NCBI GenBank assembly: GCA_003152795.1
Contig: PMBA01000160.1
Location: 8,997-16,249, forward strand
DNA length: 7,253 nt
Direction: 5' to 3'
DNA from: Acidobacteriaceae bacterium
GTDB taxonomy: Bacteria > Acidobacteriota > Terriglobia > Terriglobales > Acidobacteriaceae
The translations under genes and the position numbers were made by a program. The stretch's first letter is position 1. Each line of letters starts with the position of its first letter. This document shows positions 1 through 5,727 of the stretch, piece by piece. The notes beneath the pieces are model-generated. The model saw only the letters and a program-made list of their open reading frames with translations. It did no database searches and was not told the origin of the DNA.

Positions 1-1481
1 CGCCCCGCTGAGAGTTCCGCAAACCGGATATCCCAGCTGCCGGTGGAAGAATTCAGGTTTGGCATATTCAGCGTCATCGCGTAGAAGCGCTTGCCGCCGA
101 AGACCTGGCGGTCCATCTCGGTGACTTTATCGTCGGGGACCGGAGAGGCGGTGCGGGCGCCCGAATGCGCGCCCGGGGTCGCTGCCGCTGACGAAAGACT
201 GGCCATCTCGCTCGCGTCGCCCGCGCCATTGCCGGCGGAATTTCCGTATGCATTTCCGTTCGACGACGCGCCGCCGTTCCGCTCGACCGGCGAGATCGCG
301 CCGGAGTCCGCCGCGCCCACACGCAGGCCCGCCGGGAGAGAGTTGTTGTTGCGTCCTCGTCCACCCGAGCCCTTGGCTTCCGATTTCGATCCCGTCAAAT
401 CTGGTGTCCCAGAAGCGCCTGGTTTTCCCTGTGGATTCGCGGCAAATGTTCCACGGCGATTGCCTCCGGGAACCGCGACCGGTCCGGTGGGCGCGACGGG
501 ATGAATTCCCAACGCGATCAGCCGTCCGCCCGCGCCGGCATTGCCCGCCGCAGCGATGCTCGGCGCAGGGGCCACCGGTTGGACGCCACCGCCCGGCAGC
601 CGTCCACTGCCGCGCGCCGCCAGCGAATGTTGTTCCGCCAGGGTGAGTTGTGGAGCGGGCGCCACCACTTCACTGGGGCCAATGTTCAGGAGTCCGACCT
701 TTCCCTTCGTCGATTTCGTTAACTCCGGCGGGGGTTCCACTACAGCGGTCTCTGGCCCGGCCACTCCGCGTGTGTGACGGGGTGTCACCTCAGGAGGCGG
801 CGCAATGATATCGGATCTCATCGGTGCCTGAATCGCACGGTCAGGCGCAAAATGCACGTCCGGCGCCGGCGCCACGACCTGGGACTCGGGCGCGACCACT
901 CGGGTCAGCGGCGCTCGCGTCGCATCCAGCGGAACCGCGGGGACGATGGCTCCCGTGGCAACGATATTAGGCAAGGGAACGTCGCGGTCGAGCTTAAGGT
1001 CGGGCGGCGCGACAATGGTCTGGGACCGGTTGTCCGCTTCCGGCGGAACCGAAAGGATTGGCTGCTTCGCGTAGGCGGGATCTCCGGTTTGCGCCTTCGG
1101 AGCCTCGGATGCTCCGGTATCGAGCGGCGGCAGATATTCCTCGGGCGAATAGGTTACCAGCGACGACCGGTCAAACGTGGCGCGATCCAGAATTTTCTGC
1201 TGTCGAATCCACGAGATGGAGATCGTGTAAATGAGGGCAACTGCCGCCCCGTGCAACAGCGCGGATTGCAGGAAGCGTCCCCACGGCAGGGGTTGATGGA
1301 CGAAGACATCGTGCCACAGGTCGAATTCGGCGTTCGAGTGCAGTCCCGACGGGCGAAGTTCCGGGCAGAGTACCGGCCCAGGTTCCCGACGAAGAGCGGC
1401 GCGCGCCTCGCTCCGAAATTCCGGGCTCGCGGGATCGCGTTCCACCAGAAGTCTTAACAGGTTTTTCCCCGGGGATTCCAT
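1..1481 (-). CDS. TonB-family energy-transducer-like protein, N-terminal part (runs off left edge)
   Basis: Reading the complement from ATG at 1481 gives 493 codons without a stop, continuing past base 1. Residues 1-70 are soluble and charged (start Met-Glu-Ser-Pro-Gly-Lys). About 71-92 form one membrane segment (core LHGAAVALIYTISISWI). From about 110 the chain is a long Pro/Ala/Val-rich, then Gly/Asn/Ser-rich, low-complexity periplasmic spacer with recurring VVAPAP-like motifs (near residues 156, 196, 203, 226, 273, 303, 329). At about 460-490 it becomes ordered again (FGGKRFYAMTLNMPNLN), a stretch I associate with acidobacterial proteins that end in a TonB C-terminal domain. That domain would lie outside the window, so the TonB role (passing proton-motive-force energy to outer-membrane receptors) is inferred. 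Start: an AGAGGG at 1497-1502 is 15 nt from the ATG, which is long. GTG at 1484 directly precedes it, and TTG at 1508 is also in frame, so the exact start is uncertain. Alternative: another single-pass envelope protein with a proline-rich linker. Confidence 0.65.
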   Translation of the reverse strand, partial: MESPGKNLLRLLVERDPASPEFRSEARAALRREPGPVLCPELRPSGLHSNAEFDLWHDVFVHQPLPWGRFLQSALLHGAAVALIYTISISWIRQQKILDRATFDRSSLVTYSPEEYLPPLDTGASEAPKAQTGDPAYAKQPILSVPPEADNRSQTIVAPPDLKLDRDVPLPNIVATGAIVPAVPLDATRAPLTRVVAPESQVVAPAPDVHFAPDRAIQAPMRSDIIAPPPEVTPRHTRGVAGPETAVVEPPPELTKSTKGKVGLLNIGPSEVVAPAPQLTLAEQHSLAARGSGRLPGGGVQPVAPAPSIAAAGNAGAGGRLIALGIHPVAPTGPVAVPGGNRRGTFAANPQGKPGASGTPDLTGSKSEAKGSGGRGRNNNSLPAGLRVGAADSGAISPVERNGGASSNGNAYGNSAGNGAGDASEMASLSSAAATPGAHSGARTASPVPDDKVTEMDRQVFGGKRFYAMTLNMPNLNSSTGSWDIRFAELSAG

Positions 1482-1598
1482 CACTGGTTCCAAGTTCCCT
1501 CTAGCCAACTCCTGATTTCCTGTTGCGACGGCGCCCCCGGAAGGCGGGAATCCGAGGCGCTTTCGCGGGCACGCCACGGACGGCTAATCTGTAGCAGA

Positions 1599-1604
1599 AT
1601 TATA
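1599..1604 (-). promoter_or_regulatory. Candidate -10 box for the TonB-like gene
   Basis: The complement reads TATAAT exactly, preceded by CTCGGC. It lies about 118 nt upstream of the ATG at 1481 on the same strand. No convincing TTGACA-like -35 is found 16-18 bp further upstream, and there is no TGn extension, so this rests on the -10 match and its position in a gene-free divergent region. Confidence 0.4.
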
Positions 1605-1721
1605 GCCGAGAACGCTGTGCCCCACCCAATCGTGGTTTCGTTCGAATCGGTAGCGGCTTGGACCCGGCGTTTCTGCCGCACCCTGCAAATGGCCGCTATC
1701 CTGACCTTTCCGAGGTAACCC

Positions 1722-1990
1722 ATGCCGATCCATAAGCCCGCTTCGACACGCTGCAACTGGCGTGTTTTGTTCTTTGTACTTTGATGCTGGCGGGCGCGCA
1801 AGCGAACCGGAATCGACAACATTCCGCAACGTCCGGGGCCATTACTCGGCAGGTACAGCTTCAGTGGCGTTGGAAGAGCAGGTACGCGTTACCGACCGCC
1901 CGAAAATCGATAAATCGTCCGTCTTCGGTATACTATCGATCCAATTCATCTCTCGGACCATCAGTTCACAGTGATTTTCATTTCGGTTGA
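1722..1990 (+). pseudogene. Possible remnant of a small secreted-protein gene (frameshifted signal peptide)
   Basis: GAGGT at 1712-1716 precedes ATG 1722 at good spacing. The ORF has only 20 codons: a basic N-terminus (His, Lys, Arg) followed by hydrophobic RVLFFVL, then TGA at 1782-1784. That stop overlaps an ATG at 1784 (TGATG) in the next frame, which continues MLAGAQANRN and stays open to TGA at 1988-1990. Joined by a one-base shift the two parts read like a complete signal peptide (basic n-region, hydrophobic core, Ala-Gln-Ala cleavage site). The downstream 60-odd residues are Ser/Arg-rich and match no family I recognise. It may be a decayed gene, two translationally coupled small ORFs, or chance. 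Confidence 0.2.
1929..1934 (+). promoter_or_regulatory. Candidate -10 box for the SYLF gene
   Basis: TATACT (5 of 6 to consensus) lies about 68 nt upstream of the ATG at 2003, predicting a 5' leader of roughly 60 nt. No clear -35 was found at 16-18 bp, so support is weak. Confidence 0.3.
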
Positions 1991-2002
1991 TAAGGAGTGT
2001 TT

Positions 2003-2704
2003 ATGAAGAACAGAATGTTGCTGGCAGTTCTTATGCTGGCGTGCGTGTTGCCGGTGGTTGGCGAGGACAAAGAAGTCAAGGAAGATGCGCGCATCGAAGA
2101 ATCCGCAACCGTGATCAAGGAAATCCTCGGCATGCCAGAAGGGATACCGAAGGATCTGCTGAATAAGGCTGACTGCATCGTGATCTATCCGTCGGTGAAA
2201 AAAGCGGCGTTTATTGTCGGGGGCAGCTACGGGCGGGGAGTGATAACGTGCCGCAAGGGGCAGGATTTTTCGGGCTCGTGGAGCGCGCCCGCAATGTTTG
2301 CGCTGGAGGCTGGGAGTTTCGGCTTTCAGATTGGAGCGCAGGCTACCGATTTCGTGCTGCTGGTGATGAATGAGTCGGGCGCAAATTCGGTCATGTCGAG
2401 CAAGGTAAAACTCGGCGCGGATGCGGCTGTCGCAGCCGGGCCGAAGGGACGCGACGCCGCCGCAGCCACTGATATCGTCATGAAAGCGGAGATTCTGTCG
2501 TATTCGAGATCGCAGGGACTTTTTGCCGGAGTGTCGCTGGAAGGCTCGACCCTGCGCTCCGATGACGGAGCCAACAAGGCCCTGTACGGAAAGGAACTGA
2601 GCGCCAAGGAAATCGTGCGACAGGGGAAAGTGACGCCACCGGCATCGGCGAAGCGGTTGCTCGCGATCCTGAGGAGAGCCTCTCCGAAACACGTCACCAG
2701 GTAA
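2003..2704 (+). CDS. Secreted YSC84/SYLF-domain protein (lipid-binding family)
   Basis: This 233-residue protein starts at ATG 2003, chosen because AAGGAG at 1992-1997 lies 5 nt upstream; an in-frame GTG at 1997 overlaps that site and is unlikely. Residues 1-20 form a signal peptide (MKNR, hydrophobic core, cleavage near Val-Val-Gly/Glu-Asp). The remainder is a SYLF (DUF500/Ysc84) domain: a helical part with GMPEGIPKDLLNKADCIVIYP at about 43-63, the hallmark VKKAAFIVGGSYGRGV at about 65-80, then SWSAPAMFALEAGSFGFQIGAQ and the late SYSRSQGLFAGVSLEGS (167-182). Eukaryotic SYLF proteins bind phosphoinositides and actin. Bacterial members are exported and of unknown function, probably membrane-associated in the periplasm. 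The gene looks monocistronic: about 220 bases separate it from the next one. The C-terminus is basic (RRASPKHVTR). The family call is firm; the role is not. Confidence 0.93.
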   Translation: MKNRMLLAVLMLACVLPVVGEDKEVKEDARIEESATVIKEILGMPEGIPKDLLNKADCIVIYPSVKKAAFIVGGSYGRGVITCRKGQDFSGSWSAPAMFALEAGSFGFQIGAQATDFVLLVMNESGANSVMSSKVKLGADAAVAAGPKGRDAAAATDIVMKAEILSYSRSQGLFAGVSLEGSTLRSDDGANKALYGKELSAKEIVRQGKVTPPASAKRLLAILRRASPKHVTR

Positions 2705-2923
2705 GCCCCGCGGGGTAGTTCCCGGTTGATGGGTCGGGGTTGCGGCTGAGAGCCCTGATTAGGAGGAGAAAGACCTTCGCAACTGCGGCGGCTCACAGCT
2801 TTTGCCAACTGATCCGCGGTCCCGGCTTCAATTGGCGAGACTGCCAGGAGGCGGTTGGAGTACACTATTAGGATAGTAGTGCTGTCCGGTGCTTCCGGTC
2901 GGCATGTCGGATTCGGAGGCTTT

Positions 2924-3139
2924 ATGTTTGAAGGTCTGTTTCAACCCATGCATCTGCTGGTGATTTTTTTCATCGCGTTGCTGGTGTTTGGTCCCAAGAA
3001 ATTGCCTGAGTTGGGCAAGGGGCTGGGCGAGGGCATTCGCGCCCTGAAAGATGGTATGAAAGACAACAACAACGATGTCAAGGCTGAGACCAAGCCCGCT
3101 GAGATCAAACCTGAAGTGAAGCCCGAAAATAAAGTGTGA
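2924..3139 (+). CDS. tatA: Sec-independent protein translocase subunit TatA
   Basis: This is a 71-residue protein. ATG 2924 was chosen over in-frame starts further upstream (from 2855) because GGAGG at 2915-2919 is 4 nt before it and the protein then begins at the normal TatA N-terminus. Residues about 5-22 (LFQPMHLLVIFFIALLVF) are the single membrane helix. FGPKKLPELGKGLGEGI (22-38) holds the conserved Phe-Gly-Pro hinge and the start of the amphipathic helix. The tail is a polar Lys/Pro/Glu-rich extension with a repeated KPxE-type pattern (57-68). TatA oligomers form the pore that moves folded twin-arginine signal-peptide proteins across the cytoplasmic membrane with TatC. No tatB or tatC is adjacent, so the subunit is encoded apart from its partners. 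TatA/TatE rather than TatB is supported by the short length and the FGPKKLPELG pattern. Confidence 0.93.
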   Translation: MFEGLFQPMHLLVIFFIALLVFGPKKLPELGKGLGEGIRALKDGMKDNNNDVKAETKPAEIKPEVKPENKV

Positions 3140-3151
3140 GCTGGCAGTAAC

Positions 3152-3181
3152 AATTCGGTTGCGCGCCACGCCGAATTTTCG
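3152..3181 (+). terminator. Possible terminator after tatA
   Basis: AATTCGG (3152-3158) pairs with CCGAATT (3171-3177) across a 12-nt GC-rich loop, and the 3' side runs into TTTTC then GTT. It begins 12 nt after the tatA stop. The T-tract is short and the loop large, so an inefficient terminator is the fair reading. Confidence 0.45.
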
Positions 3182-3190
3182 TTAGTTCGA

Positions 3191-3196
3191 TATAAT
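3191..3196 (+). promoter_or_regulatory. Candidate -10 box for the DUF481 gene
   Basis: An exact TATAAT (context TTCGATATAATTTC) lies just after the putative tatA terminator and 132 nt before the GTG at 3328. No clear -35 is visible. If used, the mRNA would carry a 5' leader of about 125 nt containing both hairpins annotated downstream. Confidence 0.45.
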
Positions 3197-3227
3197 TTCT
3201 GCATCCAATCGAAACAGCTTCAAGCGA

Positions 3228-3280
3228 ATGCGGAATTCTGCAGTCCGCATCTCGCCTTGGGGGCAAGTCCTGCCCCCGAG
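3228..3280 (+). promoter_or_regulatory. Two consecutive hairpins in the DUF481 5' leader
   Basis: Hairpin 1: ATGCGGA (3228-3234) pairs perfectly with TCCGCAT (3244-3250) across a 9-nt loop. Hairpin 2: CTTGGGGGCA (3256-3265) pairs with TGCCCCCGAG (3271-3280), ten pairs with one T-G wobble and a 5-nt loop. Neither is followed by a T-run, so they are not standard terminators. They sit between the candidate promoter and the ribosome-binding site. Possible roles are mRNA protection, post-transcriptional control, or a small dispersed repeat; the structure is seen, the role is not. Confidence 0.45.
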
Positions 3281-3327
3281 CTTAGAGTGGAAATTCATCT
3301 CATTTTGAGTCACTTAGGAGGAGTTTT

Positions 3328-4464
3328 GTGCGTAAGAAATTTGTGGTAGGTCTTATTCTGCTGCTGGCGATCCCGGCGCTAGCCGATCAGGTCGTTCTCA
3401 AGAACGGCGACAAGCTAACCGGATCAATCACGAAATCCGATGGTAAGGAACTCATCATCAAGACGGATTATGCGGGCGACGTAACCGTGAAGTTCGACGC
3501 GATACAGAGTATTACTTCCGCCGGCGATTTGAACGTCACGCTGGGAGGCAAGACGGTAGTCGGCCCGGTGACCACGAATGGCGACGATGTTGTTGTCGCG
3601 ACGAAGACCGCGGGGCCAGTAGAAGCGCCGAAAGCTTCCGTCACTTTGGTGCGCAGCCCCGCCGAGCAGGCGGCATACGAGAAGAGCCTCCACCCGGGGT
3701 TTGCAGAGGGCTGGGCCGGTGGTCTGAATGTGGGCTTCGCCATCACGGCCGGTAACAGTGAGACCAAGAACTTCAACCTCGGGCTCAGTGCCGTGCGCAC
3801 TGGATTCCACGACAAACTCGCCCTTTACGTCAACTCGATCTACGGTGTTAACGACAAGATCGTTCTTCCAAACCAACCCGCAGCCGTAACCACGGCGAAC
3901 TCTACGGGCGGCGGAATTCGTTATGACCATGATTTTTCCCCACGCACGTTCGGGTTTGGGAGCGGCGACTTCTTCACCAATTCACTGCAACACCTGGACC
4001 TACGGTCGATTCTGGGTGGTGGTTTTGGCGTGCACCTGATCAAGAGCCCCGCCACGAACTTCGACCTGCTTGCCGGATTGAACTACACCCATGAGAGCTT
4101 CTCAAATCTCGTGGACCCGAATCCACCGCCGGCCAACTACTCGCCTTCCAGTAGTTCGGCTGCTTTGACCCTGGGGGACACCTTCACCCATAAACTGGGG
4201 AAGAGCACAGTGGTCACGCAGAGTTTCTTCCTCTATCCCAGTCTCAGCAAAACCACGATCGCGCTTCCCGACGATCTTTCGGAAAACGTGCGAATCATGC
4301 GCGGAGCATTCAATCTGGGACTGGTCAGCAAGCTCAACAAGTGGCTAGGCTGGCAGATAACGTTTGGGGATGTCTTTGACAATCATCCTCCATTCGCTTC
4401 ACCTGCAATTGAGAGGAACGACATCCAGGTTGCGACAGGCCTGAATTTTTCCTTTACGCACTAG
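3328..4464 (+). CDS. DUF481 outer-membrane beta-barrel protein (YdiY-like) with N-terminal small beta domain
   Basis: The 378-residue protein starts at GTG 3328, preceded by a strong AGGAGGAG (3316-3323) at 4-nt spacing. Residues 1-19 are a signal peptide (MRKK, hydrophobic core, Ala-Leu-Ala cleavage). Residues 20-75 (DQVVLKNGDKLTGSI, later VKFDAIQSI) form a small Sm/SH3-like beta domain often found ahead of bacterial envelope domains. A Pro/Ala/Lys linker leads to about 125-378, which has alternating beta-strand composition typical of DUF481, including GGLNVGFAITAGNSETKNFNLGLSA and repeated aromatic Tyr/Phe girdle residues. It ends in a beta-rich strand (TGLNFSFTH), with Phe close to but not at the last position. 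E. coli YdiY is the reference member, annotated as a putative salt-induced outer-membrane protein; no transport substrate is established. The gene has its own candidate promoter and structured leader and seems to be transcribed alone. Confidence 0.88.
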   Translation: MRKKFVVGLILLLAIPALADQVVLKNGDKLTGSITKSDGKELIIKTDYAGDVTVKFDAIQSITSAGDLNVTLGGKTVVGPVTTNGDDVVVATKTAGPVEAPKASVTLVRSPAEQAAYEKSLHPGFAEGWAGGLNVGFAITAGNSETKNFNLGLSAVRTGFHDKLALYVNSIYGVNDKIVLPNQPAAVTTANSTGGGIRYDHDFSPRTFGFGSGDFFTNSLQHLDLRSILGGGFGVHLIKSPATNFDLLAGLNYTHESFSNLVDPNPPPANYSPSSSSAALTLGDTFTHKLGKSTVVTQSFFLYPSLSKTTIALPDDLSENVRIMRGAFNLGLVSKLNKWLGWQITFGDVFDNHPPFASPAIERNDIQVATGLNFSFTH

Positions 4465-4489
4465 GTACGTGGTGCGCGATGAACTATAT

Positions 4490-4546
4490 GGTGGAGGGAC
4501 GGGCGTCTCGCCTGTCCAGTCGGGCGGGGACGCCGGGCGCTCCACC
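4490..4546. repeat. Palindromic GC-rich intergenic repeat, probably dispersed
   Basis: The 57-bp element is bounded by perfect 7-bp inverted ends, GGTGGAG (4490-4496) and CTCCACC (4540-4546). Inside, GGCGTC (4502-4507) faces GACGCC (4529-4534), so most of it can fold into an imperfect hairpin. The core resembles a family often seen between genes in GC-rich bacteria whose spurious minus-strand translation reads TGETPVPP; that likeness is from memory. It follows the DUF481 stop by 25 bases and may end or stabilise that transcript. Confidence 0.5.
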
Positions 4547-4566
4547 AGCGGTTCTGGGTCGCAGTT

Positions 4567-4575
4567 TGTTATATT
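4567..4575 (+). promoter_or_regulatory. Extended -10 promoter giving a predicted leaderless nucleoside hydrolase mRNA
   Basis: TGTTATATT is a TGn-extended -10 with TATATT at 4570-4575. Transcription would begin about 6-8 nt downstream, at or beside the GTG start at 4582. No Shine-Dalgarno sequence precedes that GTG (context ATATTAACCGC), which fits a leaderless message. No -35 is evident, as is common for extended -10 promoters. Confidence 0.45.
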
Positions 4576-4581
4576 AACCGC

Positions 4582-5547
4582 GTGCCGCGCGCCTTCCTGA
4601 TCGATACCGACACCGCTTCCGACGACGCAGTCGCGCTCATCATGGCACTGCGCGCGGACGACGTTCGCGTGGTGGCCATCACCACCGTAGCCGGAAATGT
4701 TCCTGTGCTGCAATCGACGCGCAACGCTCTTTATGCTGTCGAACTCTGCGGCGCAACAGTCCCGGTCCACACCGGCGCCGAAAAGCCGCTCCTGCGCCCT
4801 TATCAAAATGCCACCTGGTTTCATGGCCGCGATGGGCTGGGAGATCACAACTATCCTGCTCCTCATCAGCCTGCTGCAAGCGCGCACGCGGTCGATGCCA
4901 TCATTGATGCGGTCGAGGCGAATCCCGGAATCACCATCGTCACCCTCGCGCCGCTCACGAATATTGCGCTGGCCCTGGCCATGAAGCCCGAGTTCGCCAG
5001 GAAAGTGGGGCGCTGCGTAATCATGGGCGGCGCGCCCTGCTGTGAAGGCAACGTGACGCCGGCCGCGGAATACAACATTTGGGTCGATCCCGAGGCCGCG
5101 CGAATCGTGCTGAACAGCGGCCTCCCGATCGAACTCGTGGGCTGGCATCTTTCCCGCGGAGACGCCGTGGTTCGCGAGGACGACATCGCGCGCATTCTCG
5201 GATTCAACACTCCCCTTGCGAAGTTTGCCATCGAGTGCAACAGCCACGCGCGCCAGGCCTACAAAGTTCAAACCGGTGAAGATGGCATTTCGCTGCCCGA
5301 TCCGGTGGCCATGTCGATCGCGCTCGATCCGACAATTGGAACGCAATGGAGCGAGCATTATCTCGACGTCGAAACCCATAGCGACTTGACGCGCGGCATG
5401 ACCGTAGTCGATCGGTTGGACGTGGCCGCCGATGAACGCAATCATGCGGTCTGGGCGCCCGTCCTCGAGAAGAAATGCAAAGCCAAAGTCTGCTGGACCA
5501 TGGATAACCGGCGCTGGAAAGAAGCTCTATTTGCGGCGCTGCGTTAA
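4582..5547 (+). CDS. Nucleoside hydrolase (IUNH family)
   Basis: The 321-residue enzyme starts at GTG 4582; no other conventional start fits the family's very short N-terminus (PRAFLIDTDTASDD). Family members hydrolyse the N-glycosidic bond of ribonucleosides to ribose and free base. The N-terminal aspartate cluster is DTDTASDDAVAL, with D10 (general-base position) and D14/D15 (calcium ligands); the usual DTDPG is DTDTA here. Other family marks are VAGN at 37-39, LAPLTNIALAL (122-132), VIMGGAP (146-152), TPAAEYNIWVDPEAA (159-173, with the substrate-contacting Asn165) and the late aspartate in LPDPVAMSIALDP (D240). In the characterised Crithidia enzyme the residue before this last Asp is a His linked to leaving-group protonation; here it is Pro239. 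It is probably cytoplasmic, having no signal peptide. Neighbours suggest a role in pyrimidine or purine nucleoside scavenging; the base preference cannot be read from sequence. Confidence 0.9.
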   Translation: MPRAFLIDTDTASDDAVALIMALRADDVRVVAITTVAGNVPVLQSTRNALYAVELCGATVPVHTGAEKPLLRPYQNATWFHGRDGLGDHNYPAPHQPAASAHAVDAIIDAVEANPGITIVTLAPLTNIALALAMKPEFARKVGRCVIMGGAPCCEGNVTPAAEYNIWVDPEAARIVLNSGLPIELVGWHLSRGDAVVREDDIARILGFNTPLAKFAIECNSHARQAYKVQTGEDGISLPDPVAMSIALDPTIGTQWSEHYLDVETHSDLTRGMTVVDRLDVAADERNHAVWAPVLEKKCKAKVCWTMDNRRWKEALFAALR

Positions 5548-5552
5548 ACCCC

Positions 5553-5658
5553 TAACCGCCAAGGACACCCTTCGACTGCGCTCAGGGCAGGCTCCGTAGC
5601 GCGAAGGAAACCCTTACGGGATTCAAACCTTCGTGTACCTTCGTGCCCTTCGTGGTTA
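5553..5658. repeat. Composite intergenic repeat with imperfect terminal inverted repeats
   Basis: TAACCGCCAAGGACAC (5553-5568) matches the reverse complement of 5643-5658 at 13 of 16 positions. Inside are CCCTTCGACTGCGCTCAGGG (5568-5587) and three copies of CCTTCGTG (5628-5635, 5638-5645, 5647-5654). Both motifs resemble well-known dispersed bacterial intergenic repeats whose spurious translations read ALSAVEG and NHEGHEGTRR (from memory). It begins 6 bases after the nucleoside hydrolase stop and carries no ORF with coding character. Confidence 0.6.
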
Positions 5659-5696
5659 ATGAATTTTAGCGGCTGCACTTGTGCCCGACTGAGGTC

Positions 5697-5705
5697 TGAT
5701 ATATT
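5697..5705 (+). promoter_or_regulatory. Extended -10 promoter for the amidohydrolase gene
   Basis: TGATATATT is a TGn-extended -10 (TATATT at 5700-5705), the same form as the one upstream of the nucleoside hydrolase. Transcription would begin near 5712, leaving a leader of about 16 nt that contains the GGAGGTG ribosome-binding site (5716-5722). A weak TTGTGC at 5679-5684 is only 15 bp away and may not count as a -35. Confidence 0.45.
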
Positions 5706-5727
5706 GGCGTCTCTCGGAGGTGTGTCC

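Larger units (their letters stand above)
1482..2002. other. Divergent intergenic region without a convincing intact gene
   Basis: This 521-base stretch separates the leftward TonB-like gene from the rightward SYLF gene. Open frames on both strands (for example minus-strand 1481-1829) have arginine-rich, low-quality translations and no recognisable domain, so I do not call them as genes. It does hold a TATAAT box on the minus strand (1599-1604), a TATACT box on the plus strand (1929-1934), and a short ORF with a good ribosome-binding site at 1722 that resembles a broken signal peptide. No tRNA or obvious structured RNA is seen. Confidence 0.6.

Noticed and set aside
774..1457. Plus-strand 227-codon open frame
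   Set aside because: Extremely arginine-rich translation lying antisense to the proline/alanine-rich TonB-like coding sequence, which has a sensible membrane helix and repeat pattern.
1637..1665. GTTCGAATC resembling a tRNA T-loop
   Set aside because: The flanking bases do not pair into a T-stem and no acceptor or anticodon arms are found nearby.
1961..2692. Minus-strand 243-codon open frame
   Set aside because: Antisense to the SYLF gene, with no family resemblance; the plus strand has a signal peptide, a strong ribosome-binding site and a hallmark domain.
2706..2715. CCCCGCGGGG palindrome just after the SYLF stop as a terminator
   Set aside because: No loop-sized centre and no T-tract follows, so it does not form a normal intrinsic terminator.
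2755..2775. AGGAGGAG that looks like a ribosome-binding site with no gene
   Set aside because: No ATG, GTG or TTG at suitable spacing opens a meaningful frame; probably chance in a purine-rich stretch.
2855..2880. ACTAT-TAGG-ATAGT inverted repeat and weak TTGGAG upstream of tatA as promoter/operator
   Set aside because: Only 5-bp arms and no -10 box at proper spacing; too weak to annotate, though it is the most likely place for the tatA promoter.
4399..5445. Long 348-codon open frame on the minus strand opposite the nucleoside hydrolase
   Set aside because: It mirrors the GC-rich codon pattern of the plus-strand enzyme, which has clear catalytic motifs; the minus translation has no domain and runs through the palindromic repeat at 4490-4546.
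5628..5654. Three CCTTCGTG copies as a CRISPR-like array
   Set aside because: Units are 8 bp with 1-2 bp between them; there are no spacers. It fits a known type of dispersed intergenic repeat.
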